From the NCBI RefSeq assembly GCF_006636205.1, contig NZ_VIGB01000003.1, positions 4,330,501-4,394,500 of the forward strand: 64,000 nucleotides of DNA, read 5' to 3'. How positions within the stretch are numbered: the first letter of the stretch is position 1; the number at the start of each line of letters is the position of its first letter. The stretch is from Kitasatospora acidiphila (GTDB lineage: Bacteria; Actinomycetota; Actinomycetes; Streptomycetales; Streptomycetaceae). This document shows, one piece after another, positions 51,146 to 60,150 of this stretch. A program made the translations under genes and the position numbers. The notes below the pieces were generated by a model that searched no databases, had not been told where the DNA came from, and saw only the letters and a program-made list of their open reading frames with translations.

Positions 51146-52392
51146 GCCGGCCGCTCCTCGATCGGGATCCAGATCATCACCTGGGTGCCCTTGCCCGGGG
51201 TGGACGCGATGTCCAGCGTGCCGTGCAGCAGTTGGACCCGCTCCCGCATCCCGGTCAGGCCGTTGGAGCTGCCCGGCAGCGCGGCCGGGTCGAAGCCGCG
51301 GCCGTCGTCCAGCACCTCGGCCTGCACCTCGTGCGGGGCGATGTCCACGTGCACCACGATGTTGCCCGCCTGGGCGTGCCGCAGGGAGTTGCGCAGGCAC
51401 TCGCGCACGATGATGAACAGCTCCTCGGCCAGCTCGGCCGGCACCCAGTCGTCGGAGCCCTTCACCCAGATCCGCACCGCGCCGCCGGCCTCGGACATGG
51501 CGGAGGCGAAGCTCTTGAGCGCCAGCTCCAGCGATCCCGCGACATTGCAGTGCCGCAGTTCGGTGACCAGCTGCCGGGTGGTGTCCATGGCCTCCAGCAC
51601 GGCCGTGCGGGCAGCCTTGAGGTGCGGGTCGGCGACCGGCTCGGCACGCAGCTCGGCCAGCTCCAGCTGACGCAGCGCCAGGCTGAGCGAGTTGCCCAGC
51701 TGGTCGTGGATCTCCCGGGCCAGCCGCAGCCGGCCCAGGTCGTTCAGCTCCTGCACCCTGCCCAGGAGGAAGGTGTCGTAGCCCATCGAGCCGAGCGCCA
51801 GCCGCCGGCTCACGCCCTCCTGGAGCGAGCGCACGGCGGCGGTGTAGTGGCCGCTGCAGTGCCCGCAGCGGGCGGCGGCCAGCTCCTCGGCCCAGCGGTC
51901 GGGCGCGCTGCACTCCGGGCAGCGCCCGTCCGCCTCCTCGTGGTCCGGGTCCGCCTCGGCCAGGCCGGCCTCGGTGACGGCGGTGGCCAGCGCGCTCAGC
52001 ACCACGTCGAGCAGCAGCATCCCGGCTCTTATCGAGTGGGTCAGGTGCAGACCGTGGCGGATCCGCTCGCCGCCCAGGTTCACCACCTCGGCGATCTCGG
52101 TGCCGGTCACCGTGGCCCGGCCCTCGGCCAGGCTGACCGCGCAGTCCATCAGGGTCCGCCGGGCCTGCACCACGCACTGCTCCCAGGCGTGCGGGTCGGC
52201 CACCAGTGGGCTGTTGATCTCCCGCAGCCCCTGCTGGTAGCCGGCCAGCACCTCGGGCTCCTGGGCGAGCAGCCGGCGGGCCGCCAGCTCGGCCGGGTCG
52301 GCGAGGGGCAGCACCGCGAGTGGCTCGGGGAGCAGGACCGGGACCTCCAGGGTGTCCTGCCGTGTCGTCTGCTCAGGGTTGTCGACGTTCAT
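51142..52392 (-). CDS. Cytosolic sensor histidine kinase with an internal four-cysteine cluster
   Basis: 416 aa from ATG 52392 with GAGG 7 nt upstream. No transmembrane segment. An N-terminal helical domain (about 1-150) leads to CPEC and CGHC pairs (about 157-182, with CSGHY after), which look like a zinc ribbon or metal site. HisKA_3 follows with the acceptor in LAREIHDQLGNSL, and the ATP domain has RECLRNSLRHAQA, DDGRGFD and GLTGMRERVQLL. A cysteine cluster as a sensor suggests redox or metal input, by inference. Confidence 0.9.
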   Translation of the reverse strand: MNVDNPEQTTRQDTLEVPVLLPEPLAVLPLADPAELAARRLLAQEPEVLAGYQQGLREINSPLVADPHAWEQCVVQARRTLMDCAVSLAEGRATVTGTEIAEVVNLGGERIRHGLHLTHSIRAGMLLLDVVLSALATAVTEAGLAEADPDHEEADGRCPECSAPDRWAEELAAARCGHCSGHYTAAVRSLQEGVSRRLALGSMGYDTFLLGRVQELNDLGRLRLAREIHDQLGNSLSLALRQLELAELRAEPVADPHLKAARTAVLEAMDTTRQLVTELRHCNVAGSLELALKSFASAMSEAGGAVRIWVKGSDDWVPAELAEELFIIVRECLRNSLRHAQAGNIVVHVDIAPHEVQAEVLDDGRGFDPAALPGSSNGLTGMRERVQLLHGTLDIASTPGKGTQVMIWIPIEERPA

Positions 52393-52610
52393 CTGGCCAC
52401 CTCATCTCCCCCGCGGCCGCACCGCACGCAGCCGTCGGACGGCCCTTTCCGCTCCCCAGCCTCGCTCGTCCCCCGCCCGGCCGCCAGCGAACGCGGCCGA
52501 CTGCCCGCAGGCTGCCACCGCGCCCGGCGTACTGTCGCAAGTCCGGGCCGGACCTGGGGGGTTTCCGGTTTCCCGGCCGCGCGGAACCGATCGCCGTCTA
52601 GGCTCTCCCC

Positions 52611-53120
52611 ATGGCGATTCCCCCCTTCCTCGCAGAGTTGCGCACCCTGGTCGGCACCCGGCCGCTCTGGCTCACCGCGTCGTGTGTCGTGGTCCTCGAC
52701 GAACAGCAGCGGGTGCTGCTCGGGCGGCGGGCCGACACCGGCCGCTGGGCACTGGTCGGCGGCATCGTGGACCCGGGCGAGCAGCCGGCCGACGCCGCCG
52801 TGCGGGAGTGCTTCGAGGAGACCGGGGTGCGGGTGGCACCCGAGCAGCTGACCTCGGTGACCGTCTCGCCGCTGGTGACCTATCCCAACGGGGACCAGGT
52901 GCAGTACCTGGAACTGACCTTCCGCTGCTCGGTGGTGGACGGACAGGCCCGGGTCAATGACGATGAGTCACTGGAGGTGGCCTGGTTCGCCCAGGACGAG
53001 CTGCCCGACATGGACGGCTACAGCCGCGAACGGCTGGATCTGGCGCTGGGCTTCACGGGGCAGACGGCGTATGCCTTCTCCGGTCTGGACACCGTGCTGG
53101 GGTCGGTGCCCACCGCCTGA
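52611..53120 (+). CDS. NUDIX hydrolase
   Basis: 169 aa from ATG 52611. Full Nudix box GGIVDPGEQPADAAVRECFE and ETGV (GX5EX7REUXEEXGU) at about residues 47-69. The WLTASCVVVLDEQQRVLLGRR start is typical of small actinobacterial Nudix enzymes that clean up nucleotide diphosphates. Substrate not predictable. Confidence 0.92.
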   Translation: MAIPPFLAELRTLVGTRPLWLTASCVVVLDEQQRVLLGRRADTGRWALVGGIVDPGEQPADAAVRECFEETGVRVAPEQLTSVTVSPLVTYPNGDQVQYLELTFRCSVVDGQARVNDDESLEVAWFAQDELPDMDGYSRERLDLALGFTGQTAYAFSGLDTVLGSVPTA

Positions 53121-53162
53121 GGCGTCCCATGAGGCGCCTCTCACCTGCATGCTTGACGCACC

Positions 53163-53188
53163 GTCATGCTTCGCTACTAAAGTATGAC
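53163..53188. promoter_or_regulatory. Probable MarR autoregulatory operator
   Basis: GTCATGCTT (53163-53171) and AAGTATGAC (53180-53188) form an inverted repeat with 8 of 9 matches and an 8-nt spacer, just upstream of the MarR ATG at 53195. CATGCTT is also repeated directly at about 53149. Confidence 0.55.
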
Positions 53189-53194
53189 TTCATT

Positions 53195-53779
53195 ATGAAG
53201 CAGGTATACGAGTCTCCGCTGGCGCCCCAGAGCACCCTGGCGCACGACGCCGACGACTGCCTCTTCGACTCCACCGTCAGAACCGTGATGGCCGAGTTCA
53301 CGCTGAGCGACGAGACGCTGGACCTGGAGGCCGCCGCCGCGGTCTGCGCCGCGCACCACGCCGTGGACCAGATGCGGCTGCGGGACGCCAAGGGCCGTCA
53401 GCTGAGCGCCGGAGCAGTGGACCTGCTGCTCCGGCTCAACGCCACCAGCGGCGAGGCGCTGCCGATGGCCGAGTTGGGCCGCACCGCCCGCTTCGGCACC
53501 CACGACATCGCCGCCGCACTCGACGAGTTGGCGCGGCACCACCTGGTCGAGCGGATCCCCGACCCGGAGCACCCGGCCACCCTGCTCGCCAGGATCACCC
53601 CCAGCGGGCGCGGCTGGCTCGACGCCTACCGCCAGCCCGCCCAGCGGGCCATCGCCAGCCTGTTCGCCGGCTTCAGCCCCGCCGACCTCATCCAGCTGCG
53701 CCACCTGGCGCTGCGGCTGGTGGAGAACCGGCAGCGGCTGGCGCAGTACCTCGAACTCACCGAGGACGCGCTGTCCTGA
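53195..53779 (+). CDS. MarR-family regulator
   Basis: 194 aa from ATG 53195. Winged helix at about 85-150 (LLLRLNATSGEALPMAELGRTARFGTHDIAAALDELARHHL in part, DPEHPATLLARITPSGRGWL). The 70-residue N-terminus is acidic and longer than usual. Candidate operator directly upstream suggests autoregulation. Confidence 0.85.
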   Translation: MKQVYESPLAPQSTLAHDADDCLFDSTVRTVMAEFTLSDETLDLEAAAAVCAAHHAVDQMRLRDAKGRQLSAGAVDLLLRLNATSGEALPMAELGRTARFGTHDIAAALDELARHHLVERIPDPEHPATLLARITPSGRGWLDAYRQPAQRAIASLFAGFSPADLIQLRHLALRLVENRQRLAQYLELTEDALS

Positions 53780-53797
53780 ACCGCTTCTGACGGAAGG

Positions 53798-54250
53798 TCA
53801 GCGGTTGGGGTCGTAGGACTGCTGCGGCCCCACGGGCTGGGCGTCCTGCTGGTACGGGTTGGGCTGGGCCTGCTGCTGGTACGGGTTGGCCTGAGCCTGC
53901 TGCTGGTAGGCCGCGGCGGCCTGCTGGAACTGGGCGGCGGTCACCGGCTGCTGCGCGTTCTTGCGGGCACCGAGCGAGCGGACCCACTGGGCGATCAGCA
54001 CCACGGGCAGGATGAACGCCTTGAAGAACATGATGTACGACCCGCCCTGGAAGATGAACCCCAGGTAGATGCCGTACCCGACGAAGCCCAGCCCCGCGAT
54101 GGCGTTGAACGCCCGCCACCCGGCGCTCAGCGCGCCACCGATGTTGAGCACCCCGATGGCCACCATGGCCACCCCGCTGACCAGCAGCAGCACCACGTAC
54201 GAGGAGAACAGCGGCTCGGCGCTGAAGTCGATATTCACAGAGAATCTCAC
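53798..54250 (-). CDS. Small membrane protein with Gln/Pro-rich tail
   Basis: 150 aa from GTG 54250. Three hydrophobic helices (about 18-35, 48-68, 75-90), then RSLGARKNAQQPVTAAQFQQ and a tail of NPYQQQAQ repeats. I do not recognise the family. Such tails are common in streptomycete membrane proteins and are probably cytosolic. Confidence 0.8.
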   Translation of the reverse strand: MRFSVNIDFSAEPLFSSYVVLLLVSGVAMVAIGVLNIGGALSAGWRAFNAIAGLGFVGYGIYLGFIFQGGSYIMFFKAFILPVVLIAQWVRSLGARKNAQQPVTAAQFQQAAAAYQQQAQANPYQQQAQPNPYQQDAQPVGPQQSYDPNR

Positions 54251-54503
54251 ATAAGGATCAGATAAACATCATGTTCGGACGATCGCGCACAGTACCCGGT
54301 CAGCGATCAAGATGTCTTCACCTTTGTGATGACGAATCCTCAACGAATCTGCCGGTCCGGCCGAAGCCGGCGCCGTAGACCCCGTAGTACTTGAGAGCTA
54401 CCCGCACACAGCCCTCCGCAGCGGGACGCCAACCACCAGGCGGGATCCATAAGTTCAGGGTCGGAAACGCAAGAGACCGCCGGCCCCGGAAGGACCGTCC
54501 GCC
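54251..54503. other. Divergent intergenic region
   Basis: 253 bp between the Gln-rich membrane protein and the DUF1023 hydrolase. AT-richer at 54240-54350. No gene or clear operator seen. Confidence 0.4.
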
Positions 54504-55490
54504 ATGGTGCCCCGCCTTCGCCCGCTCAGCAGCCGTCTGCGACGAACCCTGTCCGCCGCGCTCGTCACCGCGGCACTGGCCGTCCCGGCGATGGGGGCGG
54601 CCGGTCCGGCGGACGTGCCCGCGCCCGCTCCGACGGCACCGGCCGCAGTGGGCACCGTCAGCACGGCGACGCTCGCCGAGCGGTACGCCGCCACCCGCAC
54701 CGACATCGTGGCCGCCGAACGGATGGCGGCGGCCCACGGCGACCGGGGGCGGGCCACCGCGCTGACGGGGATGGCAGACCCGGCACGGCAGTTCCTGTTC
54801 TTCGACGGCCGGGACGGCGGCCGCAGCGGCGAGGTCTTCGGCGACCTGGCGACGGCCCAGCGGATCGCCGTTCTCGTCCCGGGGGCGGACACCGACTTCG
54901 ACAGCTACGGACGACTGCGGGCCGACGCCACCGCGCTCCAGCGGCAGTCGGGCGACGGATCCGCCGTCATCGCCTGGCTCGGCTACAGGACGCCCAGCAC
55001 CAAGGAGCCGGCGATCCTGACCGCCGACCGCGCCGACCAGGCCGCACCCGGGCTGCAGCGGTTCGTCGCGCAGCTGCGCGCCGCCCGGCCCGGCAGCCGG
55101 CTCTCGGTGCTCTGCCACTCCTACGGGTCCGTGGTCTGCGGTCGGGCCGCCTCCGGGCTGGACGTCTCCGATCTGGTGCTGTTCGGCAGCCCCGGCACCG
55201 GCTACGACAACGTCGCCGCGCTGCACACCAAGGCCACCGTCTGGGCCGGCCGGGGCGCCACCGACTGGATCGCCGACGTGCCCCACCTGAAGCTCGAACT
55301 CCCCTTCACCACCGTGGGGTTCGGCACCGACCCGGTCTCGCCCGGGTTCGGCGCCCGGGTCTTCGCGGCCGGCAGCGGCGGCCACAGCGACTACTTCAAG
55401 CCGGGCAGCCCCGCGCTGACCGGCATCGCCCGGATCGTGCTCGGCCAGACCCCCGCCCCGGCAGGCACTCCGGCGGGCCGCGATGCGTGA
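54504..55490 (+). CDS. Secreted DUF1023 alpha/beta hydrolase
   Basis: 328 aa from ATG 54504, AAGGA upstream. Signal peptide (RRTLSAALVTAALAVPAMGAAG, about 12-33), then the DUF1023 fold with AQRIAVLVPGADTDFDSYGR in part, nucleophile elbow SVLCHSYGSVVCG and catalytic His in GGHSDYF. Actinobacterial DUF1023 proteins are esterase-like and often sit near cell-envelope genes. The next gene overlaps its stop. Confidence 0.88.
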   Translation: MVPRLRPLSSRLRRTLSAALVTAALAVPAMGAAGPADVPAPAPTAPAAVGTVSTATLAERYAATRTDIVAAERMAAAHGDRGRATALTGMADPARQFLFFDGRDGGRSGEVFGDLATAQRIAVLVPGADTDFDSYGRLRADATALQRQSGDGSAVIAWLGYRTPSTKEPAILTADRADQAAPGLQRFVAQLRAARPGSRLSVLCHSYGSVVCGRAASGLDVSDLVLFGSPGTGYDNVAALHTKATVWAGRGATDWIADVPHLKLELPFTTVGFGTDPVSPGFGARVFAAGSGGHSDYFKPGSPALTGIARIVLGQTPAPAGTPAGRDA

Positions 55491-56772
55491 CGCGATGCGT
55501 GAGCTGGTGCGGCGGGGCGCGATGCGTGAGCTGGTGCGGCGGATCGACGCCGCGACCTCCCCGGACCGCGACCGCGCCGTGGACGCGCTGCGGGCCCTCG
55601 CCATCCTCGGCGTGGTGCTCGGGCACTGGCTGGTGACCGCGCTGGTCGCCGACAGCGGTGACCTGCTGGACGCCAGCCCGCTCCAGCGGCTGCCCCAATT
55701 CACCCCGGTCTCCTGGCTGTTCCAGACCCTGGCGGTGTTCTTCCTGACCGGCGGCCTGGTGGCCGGGCGGAGCTACCGCGCGGCCCGGGCCAGGGGCACC
55801 GGCTACCGGCAGTGGCTCGGCGCCCGGCTCACCCGGCTGTTCCGGCCGGTCGCCGTGCTGCTGGTGGTGTGGAGCGTGGCGGCGGTCGCCATGCTCGCCG
55901 CCGGGGTCGGCTGGGGCACCGTGTGCACGCTGACCAGGCTGGCGGTCTCGCCGCTCTGGTTCCTGCTGGTCTTCGCCGCGCTCACCGCCGCGACCCCGCT
56001 GGTCGGCAGGCTGCACCCGGGGTGGCCGCTCGCCGTCGTGGTGCTGGTCGACGCCGTGCGGTTCGGGCTGGGCGGGCCCGCCGCACTGGGCTATCTCAAC
56101 GAGGCGGCCGGCTGGCTGGTCCCGTACTGCCTGGGCGCGGCCTGGGCACGCGGCGAACTGCGCGGCCGCGCCACCGGCTGGGTGCTGCTGCTCGGCGGCG
56201 CCGCCGCGACCGCCGGACTGGTCCGGTGGGCCGGCTACCCCGCCGCCATGGTCGGGGTGCCCGGCGCCGGCCTATCCAACCTCGGCCCGGTCACCCTGGC
56301 GGCCGTCACCTTCGGCCTCGCCCAGTGCGGCGCGGCACTGCTGCTGCTCGGCCCGCTGCGGCGGCTGATGCGGCGCCCGGCCGCATGGGCGCCGGTCGCC
56401 GTGCTGAACCTGTTCGCGATGACGGTCTTCCTCTGGCACCAGACCGCGATGATGGCGGTCACCGTGATCGGCCTGTGCGTCGCCGGCCCGCTGCCCGGCC
56501 TGCACACCGCACCCGACGGCGCCGGCTGGGTGCTCGCCCGGCTGGCCTGGCTGCCGGTGTTCGCGCTGGCACTGCTCGGGTGCTGGGCCGCCTTCCACAG
56601 CCATGAGCGCGGCCACCGCCCTGAGCGTGCCCGCCGCCGGCGGCAGCACGGCCGGCAGCGGAGCCGCACGCCCGAGCCGGCTCGCGACCAAGAGCCTGAC
56701 TGCGGCCAAGGGCCGGACCGTCCCGCGTCCGTGGCCGGTCGGGCCCTGTCGCCGGCGGTGCCGCATGCCTAA
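55483..56772 (+). CDS. Membrane acyltransferase (Acyltransferase_3 / OafA-like)
   Basis: 429 aa from ATG 55483 (later in-frame ATGs at 55495 and 55522 are possible because the region is a direct repeat). DRDRAVDALRALAILGVVLGH is the family motif with the catalytic His. Ten or so hydrophobic helices follow, ending with about 60 hydrophilic residues. Its start overlaps the hydrolase stop, so the two are translated together. These enzymes O-acylate sugars or lipids at the membrane. Confidence 0.88.
   Translation: MRDAMRELVRRGAMRELVRRIDAATSPDRDRAVDALRALAILGVVLGHWLVTALVADSGDLLDASPLQRLPQFTPVSWLFQTLAVFFLTGGLVAGRSYRAARARGTGYRQWLGARLTRLFRPVAVLLVVWSVAAVAMLAAGVGWGTVCTLTRLAVSPLWFLLVFAALTAATPLVGRLHPGWPLAVVVLVDAVRFGLGGPAALGYLNEAAGWLVPYCLGAAWARGELRGRATGWVLLLGGAAATAGLVRWAGYPAAMVGVPGAGLSNLGPVTLAAVTFGLAQCGAALLLLGPLRRLMRRPAAWAPVAVLNLFAMTVFLWHQTAMMAVTVIGLCVAGPLPGLHTAPDGAGWVLARLAWLPVFALALLGCWAAFHSHERGHRPERARRRRQHGRQRSRTPEPARDQEPDCGQGPDRPASVAGRALSPAVPHA
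55491..55542 (+). repeat. 25-bp direct repeat at the acyltransferase start
   Basis: The 25 bp beginning CGCGATGCGTGAGCTG occurs at 55491-55515 and 55518-55542, 27 bp apart. It encodes AMRELVRR twice and supplies three in-frame ATG codons. Confidence 0.85.
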
Positions 56773-56797
56773 GGTGGATCTTGGAAAGCGGGGGGAC

Positions 56798-58081
56798 ATG
56801 ACCGAACGATGGGCAGCCGCACTGCGGGCGCTGCTGCACAGCCTGCGTGACGACCTGTGGACGCCGGCCGTCACGCGGCCGTCGCGCACCAGGCGACTGG
56901 GCGGGGACTGGTACCCGGCCATCCTGGTACCGGTGCTGCTGGCCGCCTTCGGCCTCTGCATCGCCGGGGCGAACTCCTTCATGATCCGCTACGGCATGAG
57001 CTATCCGCTCGGCCTGCCGCTGGCCATCCTCCAGGCGTCCGTGCTGGTGGTGGCGCTGTCCCGGCCGCACCTGGCCTGGTGGCTCTCGCTGCTGACGCTG
57101 CTGGTGGCCGCGCCCTACTCCGTGCACGCCGGCCCCGCACTGTCCGGCCCGTTCGACATCCCGACCCTGCTCACGCAGGCCGTCCTGCTGTTCCTGCTGG
57201 CCCTGCAGGTGCGACTGCGCGTGGCGGCCGAAATGCTGGCGGCCTTCGTCCTGCTGGACCTCCTCACCGGCCTGTTGGCCCACCCGGGCAACGGCAAGCC
57301 GCTGCTGATCTTCCAAATCATCGCCACGGTCCTCGGCGCCGCCCTGCACGGCCGCCAGGAAGCCCGCAACGAGCTGGTCGTCCAGGAGGAGCTCAACGCC
57401 CAGGAGCGGGCCCAGCGCACCCTGTTGGAGGAGCGCAGCCGGATCGCCCGCGAGCTGCACGACGTGGTCGCCCACCACATGTCGGTGATCTCGGTACAGG
57501 CGCAGGTCGCCGTGCACCTGGCGGAGAACCCTTCCGACGAGCTCAAGGAGAGCCTCGCGGGCATCCGCGGCAGCGCCGTCGATGCACTGGCCGAACTGCG
57601 CCGGGTGCTCGGGGTGCTGCGCGCGGAGGACCCCAGCGCGGAGACCACCCGGCACGCCCCGCAGCCCACCCTGGCCCGCCTGGACGAGCTGTTCGCCAAG
57701 GTGCGCGCCGCCGGACTCACCGTCGGCACCGAGACCACCGGCCGCCCGCTCCAGCTGGCTCCGGGGGTCGACCTCTCGGCGTACCGGATCGTGCAGGAGG
57801 CGCTCAGCAACGCGATCCGGCACGCACCCGGTGCCGCGGTGCGGGTGGAGCTCGGCTACCAGGCCGGCGGCCTCACCATCCGGGTGGTCAACAGCGCGCC
57901 GAAGCGCCCGGCCCCGCCCAGCCCGGGCAGCGGGCACGGCCTGCTCGGCATGCGCGAGCGGATCGCCATGGTGGGCGGCGAACTGGCCACCGGGCCCACC
58001 CCGGACGGCGGTTACGAGGTCACCGCCGTCCTGCCCAGCACCGCCACGCCCGCTACGGACACCCTTGAGGACGCCCTGTGA
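56798..58081 (+). CDS. Sensor histidine kinase (HisKA_3 type)
   Basis: 427 aa from ATG 56798 with GGGGGG upstream. Four or five hydrophobic helices (about 45-190), a coiled linker, then the acceptor in SRIARELHDVVAHHMSVISV in part and an ATP domain (QEALSNAIRHAPG, GSGHGLLGMRERIAMVGG in part). The stop overlaps the response-regulator start as GTGA. Class typical of DesK-like actinobacterial kinases. Signal unknown. Confidence 0.93.
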   Translation: MTERWAAALRALLHSLRDDLWTPAVTRPSRTRRLGGDWYPAILVPVLLAAFGLCIAGANSFMIRYGMSYPLGLPLAILQASVLVVALSRPHLAWWLSLLTLLVAAPYSVHAGPALSGPFDIPTLLTQAVLLFLLALQVRLRVAAEMLAAFVLLDLLTGLLAHPGNGKPLLIFQIIATVLGAALHGRQEARNELVVQEELNAQERAQRTLLEERSRIARELHDVVAHHMSVISVQAQVAVHLAENPSDELKESLAGIRGSAVDALAELRRVLGVLRAEDPSAETTRHAPQPTLARLDELFAKVRAAGLTVGTETTGRPLQLAPGVDLSAYRIVQEALSNAIRHAPGAAVRVELGYQAGGLTIRVVNSAPKRPAPPSPGSGHGLLGMRERIAMVGGELATGPTPDGGYEVTAVLPSTATPATDTLEDAL

Positions 58082-58749
58082 CCGACATCCGCGTACTGAT
58101 CGCCGACGACCAGATGATGATCCGTCAGGGCTTCACCGTGCTGCTCAACGCCGAGCCCGACATCGAGGTGGTGGGTCAGGCCGTGGACGGCCGCGACGCC
58201 GTCGCCAAGGTGGCCGAACTCGCCCCCGACGTCGTCCTGATGGACATCCGGATGCCCGAGCTCGGCGGCATCGAGGCCACCCGTCTGATCACCGAGCCGC
58301 CGGGCGCCACCGTCAAGGTCCTGGTGCTGACCACCTTCGACCTCGACGAGTACGTCTACGAGGCCCTGCGGGCGGGTGCCTCCGGCTTCCTGCTCAAGGA
58401 CGCCTCGGCCGCCGAACTCGCCCAGGCAGTCCGGGTGGTGGCGGCCGGCGAGGCGCTGCTCGCGCCGAGCGTGACCAGGCGCCTGATCGCCGAGTTCTCC
58501 CGCACCACCAGCGCCCCCAAGGCCCCGCTCAAGGACCGCGTCGGCGACCTGACGGAACGGGAGACCGAGGTGCTCTCGCTCATCGCCCAGGGCCTGTCCA
58601 ACGCGGAGATCGCCGCCACCCTGCTGGTCGCCGAGCAGACCGTGAAGACCCACGTCAGCCGGATCCTGGTCAAGCTGGGCCTGCGCGACCGCACCCAGGC
58701 GGCGGTCTTCGCCTACGAGACGGGCCTGGTGCGGCCCACCGGCTACTGA
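58078..58749 (+). CDS. NarL/LuxR-family response regulator
   Basis: 223 aa from GTG 58078 in a 4-nt GTGA overlap with the kinase. Receiver (VLIADDQMMIRQG, acceptor in VLMDIRMPELGG, switch LTTFDLDEYVYEALRAGASGF in part) and LuxR helix-turn-helix (LTERETEVLSLIAQGLSNAEIAATL in part). Partner of the upstream kinase. Confidence 0.95.
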   Translation: MTDIRVLIADDQMMIRQGFTVLLNAEPDIEVVGQAVDGRDAVAKVAELAPDVVLMDIRMPELGGIEATRLITEPPGATVKVLVLTTFDLDEYVYEALRAGASGFLLKDASAAELAQAVRVVAAGEALLAPSVTRRLIAEFSRTTSAPKAPLKDRVGDLTERETEVLSLIAQGLSNAEIAATLLVAEQTVKTHVSRILVKLGLRDRTQAAVFAYETGLVRPTGY

Positions 58750-58764
58750 GTAGCCGTCACACGC

Positions 58765-59463
58765 CTAGCCGAGCGCGTCCAGGGCGGCCAGGACGTCGGC
58801 CGGTTCGGCGCGCACGGTGTAGTCGGCGGCCACGAACGTCCAGCGGATGACGCCGGTGCGGTCGATCACGAAGGTGGCCGGCAGCGGCAGGGTGCGGGAG
58901 TGGCCGGCGTTGACCCGCTCCAGGTCGAAGCCCCACTGGTCGTAGAGGGCGCCCAGTTCGTCGGAGAGGTCGAAGGCGATGCCGAACCGCGCCGCGACCT
59001 CGGAGCCGAGGTCGCTGAGCACGTCGAAGGCCAGCTGCTCCTTCTCGGCCAGGGTCAGGCTCTCGTCGGGGATCTGCGGCGACACGGCCACCAGGCGGGC
59101 GCCGCGGGCGGTGATCGCGTCGTGCTGCTCCTGGAGGGCCCGCAGCGCGAGGTTGCAGAACGGGCACCAGGCGCCGCGGTAGAAGGTCACCACCACCGGC
59201 CCCTCGGCGAGCAGTTCGTCCAGGGCGAGCTGCCGACCGGTGGCGGTGGGCAGCGTGAACCGCGGCGCCGGGGCGCCCACGCCGAGTGCGCGCTCCGCGA
59301 GGCCGGAGGCGGCCAGCTCGTTCCCGTTGCGGTCCATGATCTCGGCGAGCTCCGCCGGAATGATCCGGCGTCCGTCTTCGTACACGCCACGCAGCTGTTC
59401 GTGAAGGCTCACAGGTGCCGCCGTTTCTCTGATGGAGCGTCTTGCTCGGGTGTCGTGATCCAT
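58765..59463 (-). CDS. Peroxiredoxin-like (AhpC/TSA) protein
   Basis: 232 aa from ATG 59463 (an internal GTG at LHEQLRG is possible). Thioredoxin fold with VVVTFYRGAWCPFCNLALRAL: a C-P-F-C pair in place of the usual PxxxTxxC of classic peroxiredoxins. VSPQIPDESL and FVIDRTGVIRWTFVAADYTVRA in part support the AhpC/TSA family. Expected to reduce peroxides. Divergent from a TetR gene across operator-like repeats. Confidence 0.9.
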   Translation of the reverse strand: MDHDTRARRSIRETAAPVSLHEQLRGVYEDGRRIIPAELAEIMDRNGNELAASGLAERALGVGAPAPRFTLPTATGRQLALDELLAEGPVVVTFYRGAWCPFCNLALRALQEQHDAITARGARLVAVSPQIPDESLTLAEKEQLAFDVLSDLGSEVAARFGIAFDLSDELGALYDQWGFDLERVNAGHSRTLPLPATFVIDRTGVIRWTFVAADYTVRAEPADVLAALDALG

Positions 59464-59467
59464 GAAC

Positions 59468-59540
59468 TTGAACCAGTCGTTCCAGGATGACCATTCGTCA
59501 GATCCCACGTCAAGGACTATCTTGGAACAATCATTTCAAG
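59468..59540. promoter_or_regulatory. Two TetR operator-like sites in the peroxiredoxin/TetR gap
   Basis: TTGAAC-N5-GTTCCA at 59468-59484, and CTTGGAA-CAATCA-TTTCAAG at 59521-59540 with 6 of 7 arm matches. Both carry the same TTGaAC-like half-site. One lies next to each start. Confidence 0.55.
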
Positions 59541-59559
59541 TACCCGAGAGCGGTCCGAC

Positions 59560-60147
59560 ATGCCCGACATCAAGCACTTCGACCCGGAGCTTGCGCTGGA
59601 GCGCGCCGAGAAGCTGTTCTGGCAGCGCGGCGCGGCCGAGGCATCGATCCAGGACGTCGTCGCCGCCACCGGCCTGAACCGCTCCAGCCTCTACGCCACC
59701 TTCGGCGGCAAGCAGCAGCTCTACCTCGCCGCCATCCGCCGCTACCTGCACCGCCGCGCCCAGCCCGCCTTCCGCCACCTCGCCGACGACGACCGGGGCC
59801 TGCCCGCCGTGCGGGACTTCTTCGCCGGGCTGATCGAGGTGCGCTGCTCCGGCGAGCACGCGGGCTGGGGCTGCATGGTCGTCAACGCCCACCTGGGCGG
59901 CGAACACCAGGACCCGGCGGTCCAGGCCCTCCTCGCCGAGCACCACCGCCAACTCCGCGACGCCCTGCACACCGCCCTGGAAACCGCCCGCCGCGCCGGT
60001 CAGCTAGCCCCGCACGTCGCCACCGGCGCCGCCGCCGAGACCCTCGCCCTCCTCGCCTACGGCGTCAACCTGCACTCCCGCACCGGCGCCGACGCCCCCA
60101 CTCTCCTGCGCACGGTCACCGGCACCCTCGCCCTCCTGGAGCCGTGA
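59560..60147 (+). CDS. TetR-family regulator (peroxiredoxin-linked)
   Basis: 195 aa from ATG 59560. Helix-turn-helix ALERAEKLFWQRGAAEASIQDVV and ATGLNRSSLYATFGGKQQLYLAAIRRYL in part. TetR_C ligand domain with C102-like cysteine in GWGCMVV and RCSGEH. Probably represses the divergent peroxiredoxin gene; whether the cysteines sense peroxide is only an idea. Confidence 0.9.
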   Translation: MPDIKHFDPELALERAEKLFWQRGAAEASIQDVVAATGLNRSSLYATFGGKQQLYLAAIRRYLHRRAQPAFRHLADDDRGLPAVRDFFAGLIEVRCSGEHAGWGCMVVNAHLGGEHQDPAVQALLAEHHRQLRDALHTALETARRAGQLAPHVATGAAAETLALLAYGVNLHSRTGADAPTLLRTVTGTLALLEP

Positions 60148-60150
60148 CGC

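Noticed and set aside
54318..55703. Minus-strand open frame across the DUF1023 hydrolase
   Set aside because: Low-complexity shadow; the plus-strand frame has a signal peptide and a catalytic serine motif.
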